A stretch of 64,000 nucleotides of DNA from Nematostella vectensis. Its lineage: Eukaryota; Cnidaria; Anthozoa; Actiniaria; Edwardsiidae. Numbering within the stretch: position 1 is the first letter of the stretch; each line of letters starts with the position of its first letter. The DNA lies in assembly GCF_932526225.1 (NCBI RefSeq), contig NC_064036.1, positions 5,155,519-5,219,518 on the forward strand, given 5' to 3'. This document shows positions 27,501-39,500 of this stretch, in pieces. The translations under genes were made by a program, and so were the position numbers. The notes below the pieces were generated by a model. It did no database searches. It saw only the letters and a list, made by a program, of their open reading frames with translations, and had not been told where the DNA came from.

Positions 27501-30500
27501 AGACGCCTCATGTACAGCATCGAAAGCGGCGCACATGGGCACTTTCAGATCAAAGATTCGAGCAGTGGGGCGATCAGTCTGGCTGGCATGCTCAGCTACA
27601 ATCAGCGGAACAATTACATTGTGAGTGTTATAGGAAACATCGAGATGGGGTTGTCATCGTTACAAAATGGGGGTGTTACAATTAAGGAGTATCAAATGTT
27701 ATAGAACCCTAATGACAGCAGCCATCAATACACAGAACAACATCAAGAACAGAATAGCAACTTACTATTAATCCTGCGTGATGATTTGCATACTCCAGGT
27801 GGTTGTTAACGTAACAGACGGAGGTTCCCCGGCCCTAAAGTCACGTGCTATGGTGGTGATTGATGTGACGCCGAAACCCCGAAACTTGACGTATGACGTG
27901 TCAGTATTGGAGGGAGAGGCTAACGTACAAGTGATGGACTTGAAGGTAACTGTGTAAATAAGGAACTTCTACAATATTATAAGGCGTACGCCTCTAAACT
28001 ATTTTGCTAATTTGGCAAAGGAAAAAAAAAACAGGGTCGGGCTCTCTCCACTTGCGTTCATAGGATGTATTGCTCTGAATTGACAAATGCAAATTTTATT
28101 TACGCATTTTGGTTTAAAGAAAAGCAGAAGGATTACTTATTTTGAATAGTCCTTTCTTTTATGCGAGCAAATACCGATACGGAAGAAGAAGTGGAATTTC
28201 TTTTTTCTAAAAATATTTTCTCGTTCATTTTACCACCAGCCAGCCGAGTCGCATTTCAATGTGTCCGGAGGAAATTTTACCTTTTTCGATAGTTCCGGGT
28301 CCATGTTTTCTATCAATGGTACTAACCTGAGAGTTGGGTCAACTCCGCTGGACAGGGAAACTGCTGCACAACATATATTGGATATTTCACTCACTGAAGG
28401 AGGCACAATCAAAGGCTTTGTCAAGGTAATGAAATGAATGTTTCTTTGCATCATCAGAATAACTTGTCATCGTCATATTTACCATCATCAGAACAGCCGT
28501 TTCAAATAAAAACTTATTGATATCAGAAGACTTGTCTTATATCGCATTGCAGGTCACAGTAAACGTTCTTGATATAAACGACGAGACACCTTTGTTCCAA
28601 TCTCCTTCTTTTAACGTTTCCGTGAACGAAATCGAGAGACTGGGCACCGTGTTCCTTACAGTATCAGCAACAGATGGCGATGCCGGTGCGAATAGTGCGC
28701 TGACATATTCCATCGCGGCCGGAAACGAAGAAGGTAAGCATTTTAAGAAATTTGTAGTATTTTTTGTTGAAATGAATTAAAAATGACAAAAAGCTTTTTT
28801 ATCTAAAGAACTACAAATCACAAACAAGAATATATTGTTTACTTTCGTTTCAACAGGTTTTTTTTCGATTAATAACAAGACTGGAGCGATTTCGGTGGCA
28901 AAACAGCTGGATCGCGAAACACGTGACCAATACACGCTGACTGTAATGGCTCAAGATGGGGGCGAGCCGCCCCTGAACAGTACAACCGCAGTCGCCATTC
29001 AAGTGGGTGATGCGAATGATAATCCACCTGTCATACAAGACGCTGTCATTCGTGTATCCTTGAGTGAGGTGAGAGGATGGTAATCAAGGATCGTTGCCTA
29101 ATGGTAGTTACCAATTATTCATCGAAAGCTCAACAGTCAGACGCGAAAATTGCGACAGTTTAACTGTTTGCTTGAAAAAAAAAATGGAGTTATATTACAA
29201 TGTGATTGTTGAAGAAATTTTTATTCAAGTGCTCGTCTTTTTCTTATGAAACCGACGGGCGTTTTTAAAAGGTCTGGTAAAACGTACCATTCTAAAATTC
29301 TCTAACCTTTTTTACTTCTTTGACCTTTTCTGTTCCCAGACGGCTGCAATAGACACTCCAGTAGCAACAGTGATAGCATCTGATAAAGACATCGTTGCCA
29401 ACGGACGCCTAATGTACAGCATCGAAAGCGGCGCACATGGGCAGTTTCAGATCAAAGATTCGAGCAGTGGGGCGATCAATCTGGCTGGCATGCTCAGCTA
29501 CAATCAGCGGAACAATTACATTGTGAGTGTTATAGGAAACATCGAGATGGGGTTGTCATCGTTACAAAATGGGGGTGTTACAATTAAGGAGTATCAAATA
29601 TTATAGAACACCAATGACAGCAGCCATCAATACACAGAACAACATCAAGAACAGAATAGCAACTTACTATTAATCCTGCGTGATGATTTGCATACTCCAG
29701 GTGGTTGTTAACGTAACAGACGGAGGTTCCCCGGCCCTAAAGTCACGTGCTATGGTGGTGATTGATGTGACGCCGAAACCCCGAAACTTGACGTATGACG
29801 TGTCAGTATTGGAGGGAGAGGCTAACGTACAAGTGATGGACTTGAAGGTAACTGTGTAAATAAGGTACTTCTACAATATTATAAGGCGTACGCCTCTAAA
29901 CTATTTTGCTAATTTGGCAAAGGAAAAAAAAAACAGGGTCGGGCTCTCTCCACTTGCGTTCATAGGATGTATTGCTCTGAATTGACAAATGCAAATTTTA
30001 TTTACGCATTTTGGTTTAAAGAAAAGCAGAAGGATTACTTATTTTGAATAGTCCTTTCTTTTATGCGGGCAAATACCGATACGGAAGAAGAAGTGGAATT
30101 TCTACTTTCTAAAAATATTTTCTCGTTCATTTTACCACCAGCCAGTCGTGTCGCATTTCAATGTGTCCGGAGGGAATTTTACCTTTTTCAATACTTCCGG
30201 GTCCATGTTTTCTATCAATGGTAATATCCTGAGAGTTGGGTCAACTCCGCTGGACAGAGAAACTGCTGCACAACATGTATTGGATATTTCACTCACTGAA
30301 GGAGGCACAATTAAAGGCTTTGTCAAGGTAATGAAATGAATGTTTCTTTGCATCATCAGAATAACTTGTCGTCGTCATATTTACCATCATCAGAACAGCC
30401 GTTTCAAATAAAAACTCATTAATATCAGAAGACTTGTCTTATATCGCATTGCAGGTCACAGTAAACGTTCTTGATATAAACGACGAGACACCTTTGTTCC

Positions 30501-33500
30501 AATCTCCTTCTTTTAACGTTTCCGTGAACGAAATCGAGAGACTGGGCACCGTGTTCCTCACAGTATCAGCAACAGATGGCGATGCCGGTTCGAATAGTGC
30601 GCTGACATATTCCATCGCGGCCGGCAACGAAGAAGGTAAGCATTTTAAGAAATTTATAGTATTGCTTGTTGAAATGAATTAAAAATTACAAAAAGCTTTT
30701 TCATCTAAAGAACTACAAATCACAAACAAGAGTATATTGTTTACTTTCATTTCAACAGGGTTTTTTTCGATTAATAACAAGACTGGAGCGATTTCGTTGG
30801 CAAAACAGCTGGATCGCGAGACACGTGACCAATACACGCTCACTGTAATAGCTCAAGATGGGGGCGAGCCGCCCCTGAACAGTACAACCGCAGTCGCCAT
30901 TCAAGTGGATGATGCGAATGATAATCCACCTGTCATACAAGACGCTGTCATTCAAGTATCCTTGAGTGAGGTGAGAGGATGGTAATCAAGGATCGTTGCC
31001 TAATGATAGTTACCAATTATTCATCGAAAGCTCAACAGTCAGACGCAAAAATTGCTACAGTTTAACTGTTTGCTTGAAAAAATGGCGTTATATTACAATG
31101 TGATTGTTGAAGCAATTTTTATTCAAGTGCTCGTCTTTTTCTTATGAAACTGACGTGCGTTTTTAAAAGGTCTGGTAAAACGTACCATTCTAAAATTCTC
31201 TAACCTATTTGACTTCTCTGACCTTTTCTGTTCCCAGACGGCTGCAATAGACACTCCAGTAGCAACAGTGATAGCATCTGATAAAGACATCGGTGCCAAC
31301 AGACGCCTCATGTACAGCATCGAAAGCGGCGCACATGGGCACTTTCAGATCAAAGATTCGAGCAGTGGGGCGATCAGTCTGGCTGGCATGCTCAGCTACA
31401 ATCAGCGGAACAATTACATTGTGAGTGTTATAGGAAACATCGAGATGGGGTTGTCATCGTTACAAAATGGGGGTGTTACAATTAAGGAGTATCAAATGTT
31501 ATAGAACCCTAATGACAGCAGCCATCAATACACAGAACAACATCAAGAACAGAATAGCAACTTACTATTAATCCTGCGTGATGATTTGCATACTCCAGGT
31601 GGTTGTTAACGTAACAGACGGAGGTTCCCCGGCCCTAAAGTCACGTGCTATGGTGGTGATTGATGTGACGCCGAAACCCCGAAACTTGACGTATGACGTG
31701 TCAGTATTGGAGGGAGAGGCTAACGTACAAGTGATGGACTTGAAGGTAACTGTGTAAATAAGGGGCTCCTATAATATTATAAGGCGTACGCCTCTAAACT
31801 ATTTTGCTATTTTGGCAAAGAAAAAAAAACAGGGTCGGGCTCTATCCACTTGCGTGCATAGGGTGTATTGCTCTGAATTGACAAATGCAAATTTTATTTA
31901 CGCATTTTGGTTTGAAGAAAAGCAGAAGGATTACTTATTTTGAATAGTCCTTTCTTTTATGCGAGCAAATACCGATACGGAAGAAGAAGTGGAATTTCTA
32001 CTTTCTAAAAATATTTTCTCGTTCATTTTACCACCAGCCAGCCGAGTCGCATTTCAATGTGTCCGGAGGAAATTTTACCTTTTTCGATAGTTCCGGGTCC
32101 ATGTTTTCTATCAATGGTACTAATCTGAGAGTTGGGTCAACTCCGCTGGACAGAGAAACTGCTGCACAACATATATTGGATATTTCACTCACTGAAGGAG
32201 GCACAATCAAAGGCTTTGTCAAGGTAATGAAATGAATGTTTCTTTGCATCATCAGAATAACTTGTCATCGTCATATTTACCATTATCAGAACAGCCGTTT
32301 CAAATAAAAACTCATTAATATCAGAAGACTTGTCTTATATCGCATTGCAGGTCACAGTAAACGTTCTTGATATAAACGACGAGACACCTTTGTTCCAATC
32401 TCCTTCTTTTAACGTTTCCGTGAACGAAATCGAGAGACTGGGCACCGTGTTCCTCACAGTATCAGCAACAGATGGCGATGCCGGTGCGAATAGTGCGCTG
32501 ACATATTCCATCGCGGCCGGAAACGAAGAAGGTAAGCATTTTAAGAAATTTGTAGTATTATTTGTTGAAATGAATAAAAAATGACAAAAAGCTTTTTTAT
32601 CTAAAGAACTACAAATCACAAACAAGAATATATTGTTTACTTTCGTTTCAACAGGGTTTTTTTCGATTAATAACAAGACTGGAGCGATTTCGGTGGCAAA
32701 ACAGCTGGATCGCGAAACACGTGACCAATACACGCTGACTGTAATGGCTCAAGATGGGGGCGAGCCGCCCCTGAACAGTACAACCGCAGTCGCCATTCAA
32801 GTGGATGATGCGAATGATAATCCACCTGTCATACAAGACGCTGTCATTCGAGTATCCTTGAGTGAGGTGAGAGGATGGTAATCAAGGATCGTTGCCTAAT
32901 GATAGTTACCAATTATTCATCGAAAGCTCAACAGTCAGACGCAAAAATTGCTACAGTTTAACTGTTTGCATGAAAAAATGGCGTTACATTACAATGTGAT
33001 TGTTGAAGCAATTTTTATTCCAGTGCTCGTCTTTTTCTTATGAAACTGACGTGCGTTTTTAAAAGGTCTGGTAAAACGTACCATTCTAAAATTCTCTAAC
33101 CTATTTGACTTTTCTGACCTTTTCTGTTCCCAGACTGCTGCAATAGACACTCCAGTAGCAACAATGATAGCATCTGATAAAGACATCGGTGCCAACGGAC
33201 GCCTCATGTACAGCATCGAAAGCGGCGCACATGGGCAGTTTCAGATCAAAGATTCGAGCAGTGGGGCGATCAGTCTGGATGGTATGCTCAGCTACAATCA
33301 GCGGAACAATTACATTGTGAGTGTTATAGGAAACATCGAGATGGGGTTGTCATCGTTACAAAATGGGGGTGTTACAATTCAGGAGTATCAAATATTATAG
33401 AACACTAATGACAGCAGCCATCAATACACAGAACAACATCAAGAACACAATCGCAACTTGCTATTAATCCTGCGTGATGATTTGCATACTCCAGGTGGTT

Positions 33501-36500
33501 GTTAACGTAACAGACGGAGGTTCCCCGGCCCTAAAGTCACGTGCTATGGTGGTGATTGACGTGACGCCAAAACCCCGAAACTTGACGTATAACGTGTCAG
33601 TATTGGAGGGAGAGGCTAACGTACAAGTGATGGACTTGAAGGTAACTGTGTAAATAAGGAACTTCCATAATATTATAAGGCGTACGCCTCTAAACTATTT
33701 TGCTAATTTGGCAAAGGAAAAAAAAAACAGGGTCGGGCTCTATTCAGACCTGCGTTCATAGGATGTATTGCTCTGAATAGACAAATGCAATTTTTATTTA
33801 CGCAGTTTAGTTTGAAGAAAAGCAAAAGGATTACTTATGTTGTATAGTCCTTTCTTTAGTTATGCGGGCGAATACCGATTTATGAGAAGGAGTGGGCTAT
33901 CTACTTTTTAAAGACATATTTTCATTAATTTTACCCCCAGCCAGCCGAGTCGCATTTCAATGCGTCTGGAGGAACGTTTGCCTTTTTCGGTAGTTCCGGG
34001 TCCATGTTTTTTATCAATGGTACTAACCTAAGAGTTGGGTCAACTCCGCTGGACAGAGAAACTGCTGAAGAACATGTATTGGATATTTCACTCACTGAAG
34101 GAGGCATTGTCAAAGGCTTGTTCAAGGTAGATGAGAAAATGTATAAGAACATCGAATAGTCACGGTCAAACATCAAGTAGGGAGGTGAAAATATTCTCTT
34201 TGCAGCATTGAAACATATGTACGTGAACATTTGCCTGTATAGTGTGGAAATTTACATTAAAATCATCCAAAAAAAATTGTCCCTTATTTAGAATCATAAC
34301 CGATTAAGCATCTTCAGTATTTTTTTTTCAAAGGAATTTTTCTTGAAAGAAAGTATTGGGCAAAACAAAAGATGATTAAATCTTAGTGACCTATTTCATT
34401 GTCACCAAATTCATGTCATTCTGTTAATAAACACTATATCTTTTGAGTTCAATCCCCATCTTTAAATTGAGTACACAGTGCTAAGTTCTACCATTGAGTA
34501 TTTTAAAACACTTCAATCTAAATAAATTTTAACATTAGCTTGATATTGTATTGTAGGTCACAGTAAACGTTCTTGATATAAACGACGAGACACCTTCGTT
34601 CCAATCTCCTTATTTTAACGTGTCCGTGAACGAAATCGAGAGACTGGGCACCGTGTTCCTCACAGTATCAGCAACAGATGGTGATGCAGGTGCGAATAGT
34701 GCGCTGACATATTCCATCGCCGCCGGCAACGAAGAAGGTAAGCATCTAAGAAATTGATAGTATTGTTTGTTGAAATGAATTCAAATATCGCAATGATTCG
34801 AATAAGCTCCCTCCTTTAAATAAGCGCCCCCTTCGACCTCGAATTTTGGAATTAAATGGTGACAGTAAATCTTTTTATTTGCTTTTATTGACATGCTCAC
34901 ATTAAAATATTGTCCTCGATTTATAAACAATAAAATCCGCTCAATGAATGTACTATTTCAAGTTTAATAACATTTGAACTGTAGTTTCAGTTAATCACAA
35001 ATAAAGTTTTGTTCCCAATCGATTCAAAAGCTGGTGTTTTGTGCCAAAATGAAGTAAGCGCCGTACAATAAGCGCCTTCCTGAAAATGAAATAAGGACCC
35101 CGGGTGATTATTCGAAGAAACTTTTACATCTAAAAAACTAAAAATCAGAATTAAGAGTATTTATGCCCTGCATCTACGCTACTACGTGGTGGACACTGGC
35201 CAAGCTCTGTTTGCTGGGGAACATGGGCAGGAACTACAACAGACCGTTTTGGGATCACTTTAAATCAGGATTAAGAGTATATTGTTTACTTTCATTTCAA
35301 CAGGGTTTTTTTCGATTAATAACAAGACTTCAGCGATTTCGGTGGCAAAACAGCTAGATCGCGAGACACGTGACCTTTACATGCTGACTGTAATGGCTCA
35401 AGATGGGGGCGAGCCGTCGCTGAACAGAACAGCTGCAGTCGCCATTCAAGTGGGTGATGCGAATGATAATCCACCTGTCATACAAGACGCTGTCATTCAA
35501 GTATCCTTGAGTGAGGTGAGAGGATGGTAATCAAGGATCGTTGCCTAATGAGAGTTAGCAATTATTCATCGAAAGCTCAACAGTCAGACACAAAAATTGC
35601 TGCTACAGTTTAACTGTTTGCTTGAAAAAATGGCGTTATATTGCAATGTGATTGTTGAAGCAATTTTTATTCAAGTGCTCGTCTTTTTCACTGACGTGCG
35701 TTTTTAAAAGGTCTGGTAAAACGTACCATTCTAAAATTCTCTAACTTTTTTGACTTCTCTGACCTTTTCTGTTCCCAGACGGCTGCAATAGACACTCCAG
35801 TAGCAACAGTGATAGCATCTGATAAAGACATCGGTGCCAACGGACGCCTGCTGTACAGCATCGAAAGCGGCGCACATGGGCACTTTCAGATCAAAGATTC
35901 GAGCAGTGGGGCGATCAGTGTGGCTGACAGGCTCAGCTACAATCAGCGGAACAATTACACTGTAAGTGGTTTAGATTACATTGTCATCTGGCAAGCGAAC
36001 AGTGTACTTTATTAGTAACAGCAATTCTGTACTATGCTCTACATGCTAAAAACGCTAAAATCTCGAACTAGGCATACTGTAAAGAAAAATGAAAATCGGT
36101 TCTAATTTCAGTCAGAGACTACAAATTGTTTATTGACTCATGTAGGGACTATTGCTATTCGTTTAACATCAGCTACACGTTAGAGGAAAAAACAACAAAC
36201 AGTCAACTTGCCAATAATCCTGTTTGACAATTTACAAACCTCAGGTTGTGGTCAAGGTAACAGACGGAGGGTCCTTGGCCCTAGAGTCACGTGCTATTGT
36301 GCTGATTGATGTAACGCCTACCACAGAAAACCGGAATGCACCAGTTTTCGCATCGGTTCAATACATCGGAGGTATACAAAGTCTGAAAACACCTATGTTT
36401 TGCTATTTAATTTTTTTTATGGAAAAAGACATAACTTTGGAGCAACGTCAATACCTGGATTCTGAATGAGCTTGACAAATATGTTCAGTTTAGGAAGGAT

Positions 36501-39500
36501 TAATTAAAATGACTCTGCTTGAATTTTCTAGGAGTGTACAAGGATACAAGTTTTGACTTCCCAGTTTTAACTGTCGTTGTAAGTATTATAATCCCACGTC
36601 TTGTAGCGACGCGAGTAGCTTTGCCGCTACATCAATCTCGTTCCCAGATCCAGCTACCTTTATGCCAGCGGCAAGGTACAAGGCTCTGGAATAATCAATT
36701 CCTAGGGCAATTCTTATTGGCTATCGATCTTGCTTCAGTGAGCATGCGCAAATAAAACGGAAGTGAATAGTACAATGGAAAAGCTTTTACGAGGCTTGTC
36801 ACACATTCTGTCTTTGAAAATAAAATTACAGAGAAAACTCCCACAAACCAGCGTATATATTTAAAACCAAATTTTATTATTGCTGCTCCAAACTCTTGGT
36901 ACCAGATAATAATCATGTGTAGCTTTTTGGGTCTTACAATATAGCGAACATAGAGGGAGGCCTTGTGGAAAGCCTGTGTGAAATTACGGGAAATGTAAAA
37001 GCGTGCGAAGTCGTAATATATATATTTCGGTCATGTTCTCGGCGGATTAACTCTTTGAAAGAGTTATGCGGTTTATGTCGGCTCTTCGACAGGATACAGC
37101 GCGAAGGCAATATAATCAAAATCCCCGTCCATTAACGACTACTTCGAGGCGGGCAAATGTAATATTTACATCGTGAAGCGATGGAATCCTCACATGCCTG
37201 AGCAAAGAAATAATGCGTGAGCGAAGCTTTTCAATCTTGTCCTCCATTGAGGCTTTCAAGGGCGAAATCAGTAAAATAATTGAACCGGATTTGCGTTCTC
37301 CTTGAGACACAAACAAATCGTAGGCGAATTCAAGCAAGTAGTGAATTAGGAATGCGTTACCATTACCGGTTGGCAACATATACACCAAAACCATCCTTTC
37401 TATAAACTATGACTGACTTCAAAATCTGGGATTGAATTTCTTTCAGCGTAAAATCTTCGACTTTCCCTAATTTGTCAAGCGCGAATTGGATCTATAAGTG
37501 AAAGAGATCAACTCTGTTCCTTCCGGTCGCTATTTTGTTTGGTCATGCGCAGTAAAACCGGAACCAACAGATTCTGTTGGTGAAAAAATTGATTATCCCA
37601 GAGTCTTGTACCTTGCAGCTGGCACAAAGGTACGTGGGCTCTTGGAACGAGATTGCCGCTACATGTACTTAAGGGTATTAACAAACACTCTATTTAGAAG
37701 GGGATCCATGCGTGAAGGGGCCCCAATAATTCTAGAAGAAATGTATGGAAACTAGATTTCACAAATAATACTCCAGCCATATTTTTCAATAGATTCTCCC
37801 TGGCCCTTTTCTAGAAAAAGTTTGGGATCCACCCTTGTGTCGTTAGTAAAGTGAACCAAGCGGAGACAAGCAATCTGAGCTTACGGTAAAACACAACTAT
37901 ATTTGTAGACAAAACAAGGCCAAAAACCTATATACAAACTTATTTCTTGTATCTACTACGTTTTTAGGCTACCGATAGTGACACAGGTATTAATGGCGTT
38001 GTTGAATACCGCATCAGCGAAGATACGGATTTGTTTTACATCGAGCCAACATCAGGGACAATTAGGACAGCGGACGTTTTCGCCGATAAAGATAGAGGGC
38101 AATCCTTTAGTTTCATGGTCCAGGCTTCTGATAAGGGAACCCCGCCAAAGAAAACGAAAGAGAACGCTCATATAACAGTAAGTGAAAATGGGCAGAAATG
38201 ACACCTTAGTGTTTTCCGAGTCTGTTTAGTCAGGAACGTCCCAGCAACGTCCGGCAGACAGCGCCTGCATATTTTGGAAAATATCAGGCATAATCTGTGT
38301 TGTGGGTACATTTTACATACTGTGCTTTGTACTGGACGATAGTGGGGAATGCTGGTTAGGCCATTTGTGCATTGGCAAGACAATTGGTCTCGTAGCTTCA
38401 ATACTAGAGTCTACCAGTTCTTATTGGAAAAAGGCTTTGGAGCAGCTTCAAAACCTGATTTCGATTTCTAATGATTCTGCATGAGCATGACAAACATGTT
38501 GCTACATTCTAGGGAGCTAGGATTAATTTATGTCGTATAAGCAGTCGTAAAATGTCATGCATACTCTTAGCCCGGAAATTATAACTATAATGTATTATGT
38601 CTATTTTCAGATATTTCTGCTGAGGGACTCAAACAGCATGGTGCTGACTTCAAAGATGAGCAAGGAAGACATTCTTCTGAGGCGTTCAGAATTCCTCGAG
38701 TAAGTGTAATAGGGATAATGAGTTTGTCCATGGGGTGTCAAAGGTGGCCTAGTTTCGATATACAAGATTAGAAAAAAAAGCATTGTCAAAAAAATCGAAA
38801 AGCCTTATACAATAGGCTACACTAAATGGATTTCTTTAAAGTATATCTCAAGCAGTTAGAGGAGCCCTAATTCCACTTGTCATTCTTTAACAGTATACAT
38901 TGCTGAGAACCGTATTTTCTTAGGGACGTAAAGGAGCTGAATGGTGGTGGCCATGTGATAATCAAGTCAATCAGGCCTGGAAAGGGGAATACGTGAGTAC
39001 CTTTCGACTTCCTGACAAATTTCTTTAGAAGAATGGAGAATGGCTCAGACATAAAAAAATATATAATTGTTGCAGGTCTATCATCACGATAAATGGCATC
39101 AAGGATCGCCAAGAGATGTCTTACAACCAATTATTCGAGTAAGTTGTTTGACTCAGAGGTATACAAATCAGATTATTTACATTCGGGACTGGGTATTCCT
39201 CGTGGCTTTATACGCGAACCGTGAGCAGTGGAGATATGTATGAAATGCTTGACTTAGTGCGTCAACAAGTCTTAGCGCCTGATATCTTTCCATATATTAT
39301 GTGTTTGTTATTAGCGGTCTTACAGATGGCGCTGTAAATGGAGGTCCCGTCTCTGTAGCAACACAAATTTGTAATTGTGCGCGTTACAGAACAACTGTAA
39401 GGGGTAGTTGATCTTCCTGCCTGTGAAATGTTTATAAATGTACCCGAAACAAGGGAACAATAATAACCTACAAACCATCTTATTCTTACCTCAAGCATCC

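Larger units (their letters stand above)
12623..36371 (+). repeat. 12-copy tandem array of a 1.90-kb, five-exon cadherin unit
   Basis: Twelve direct repeats, with exon A starts at 13041, 14939, 16836, 18737, 20638, 22539, 24440, 26342, 28240, 30142, 32038 and 33941. Steps are 1896-1903 bp, and exactly 1901 bp across units 3-7. Each unit has exons A 186, B 181, C 212, D 183 and E 147 nt, total 909 nt (303 codons), with unit borders in phase-0 introns, so gain or loss of units keeps the frame. Introns are about 127, 123, 270, 178 and 293 bp and almost as conserved as exons. Unit 12 is the most diverged and has longer introns. Confidence 0.93.

Noticed and set aside
13031-32252. Recurrent minus-strand ORFs of 62-74 codons in every cadherin unit
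   Set aside because: They are antisense shadows of exons A, B and C. They repeat only because the unit repeats, and have no splice logic or domain motifs of their own.
12623-36371. CRISPR-like or simple satellite array
   Set aside because: The repeat unit is 1.9 kb, contains five spliced coding exons and keeps the frame. There are no short repeats with unique spacers.
37498-37755. 85-codon plus-strand ORF in the intron of cadherin gene 1
   Set aside because: It overlaps the right inverted repeat and antisense RecQ-like sequence, and has no splice partner in phase.
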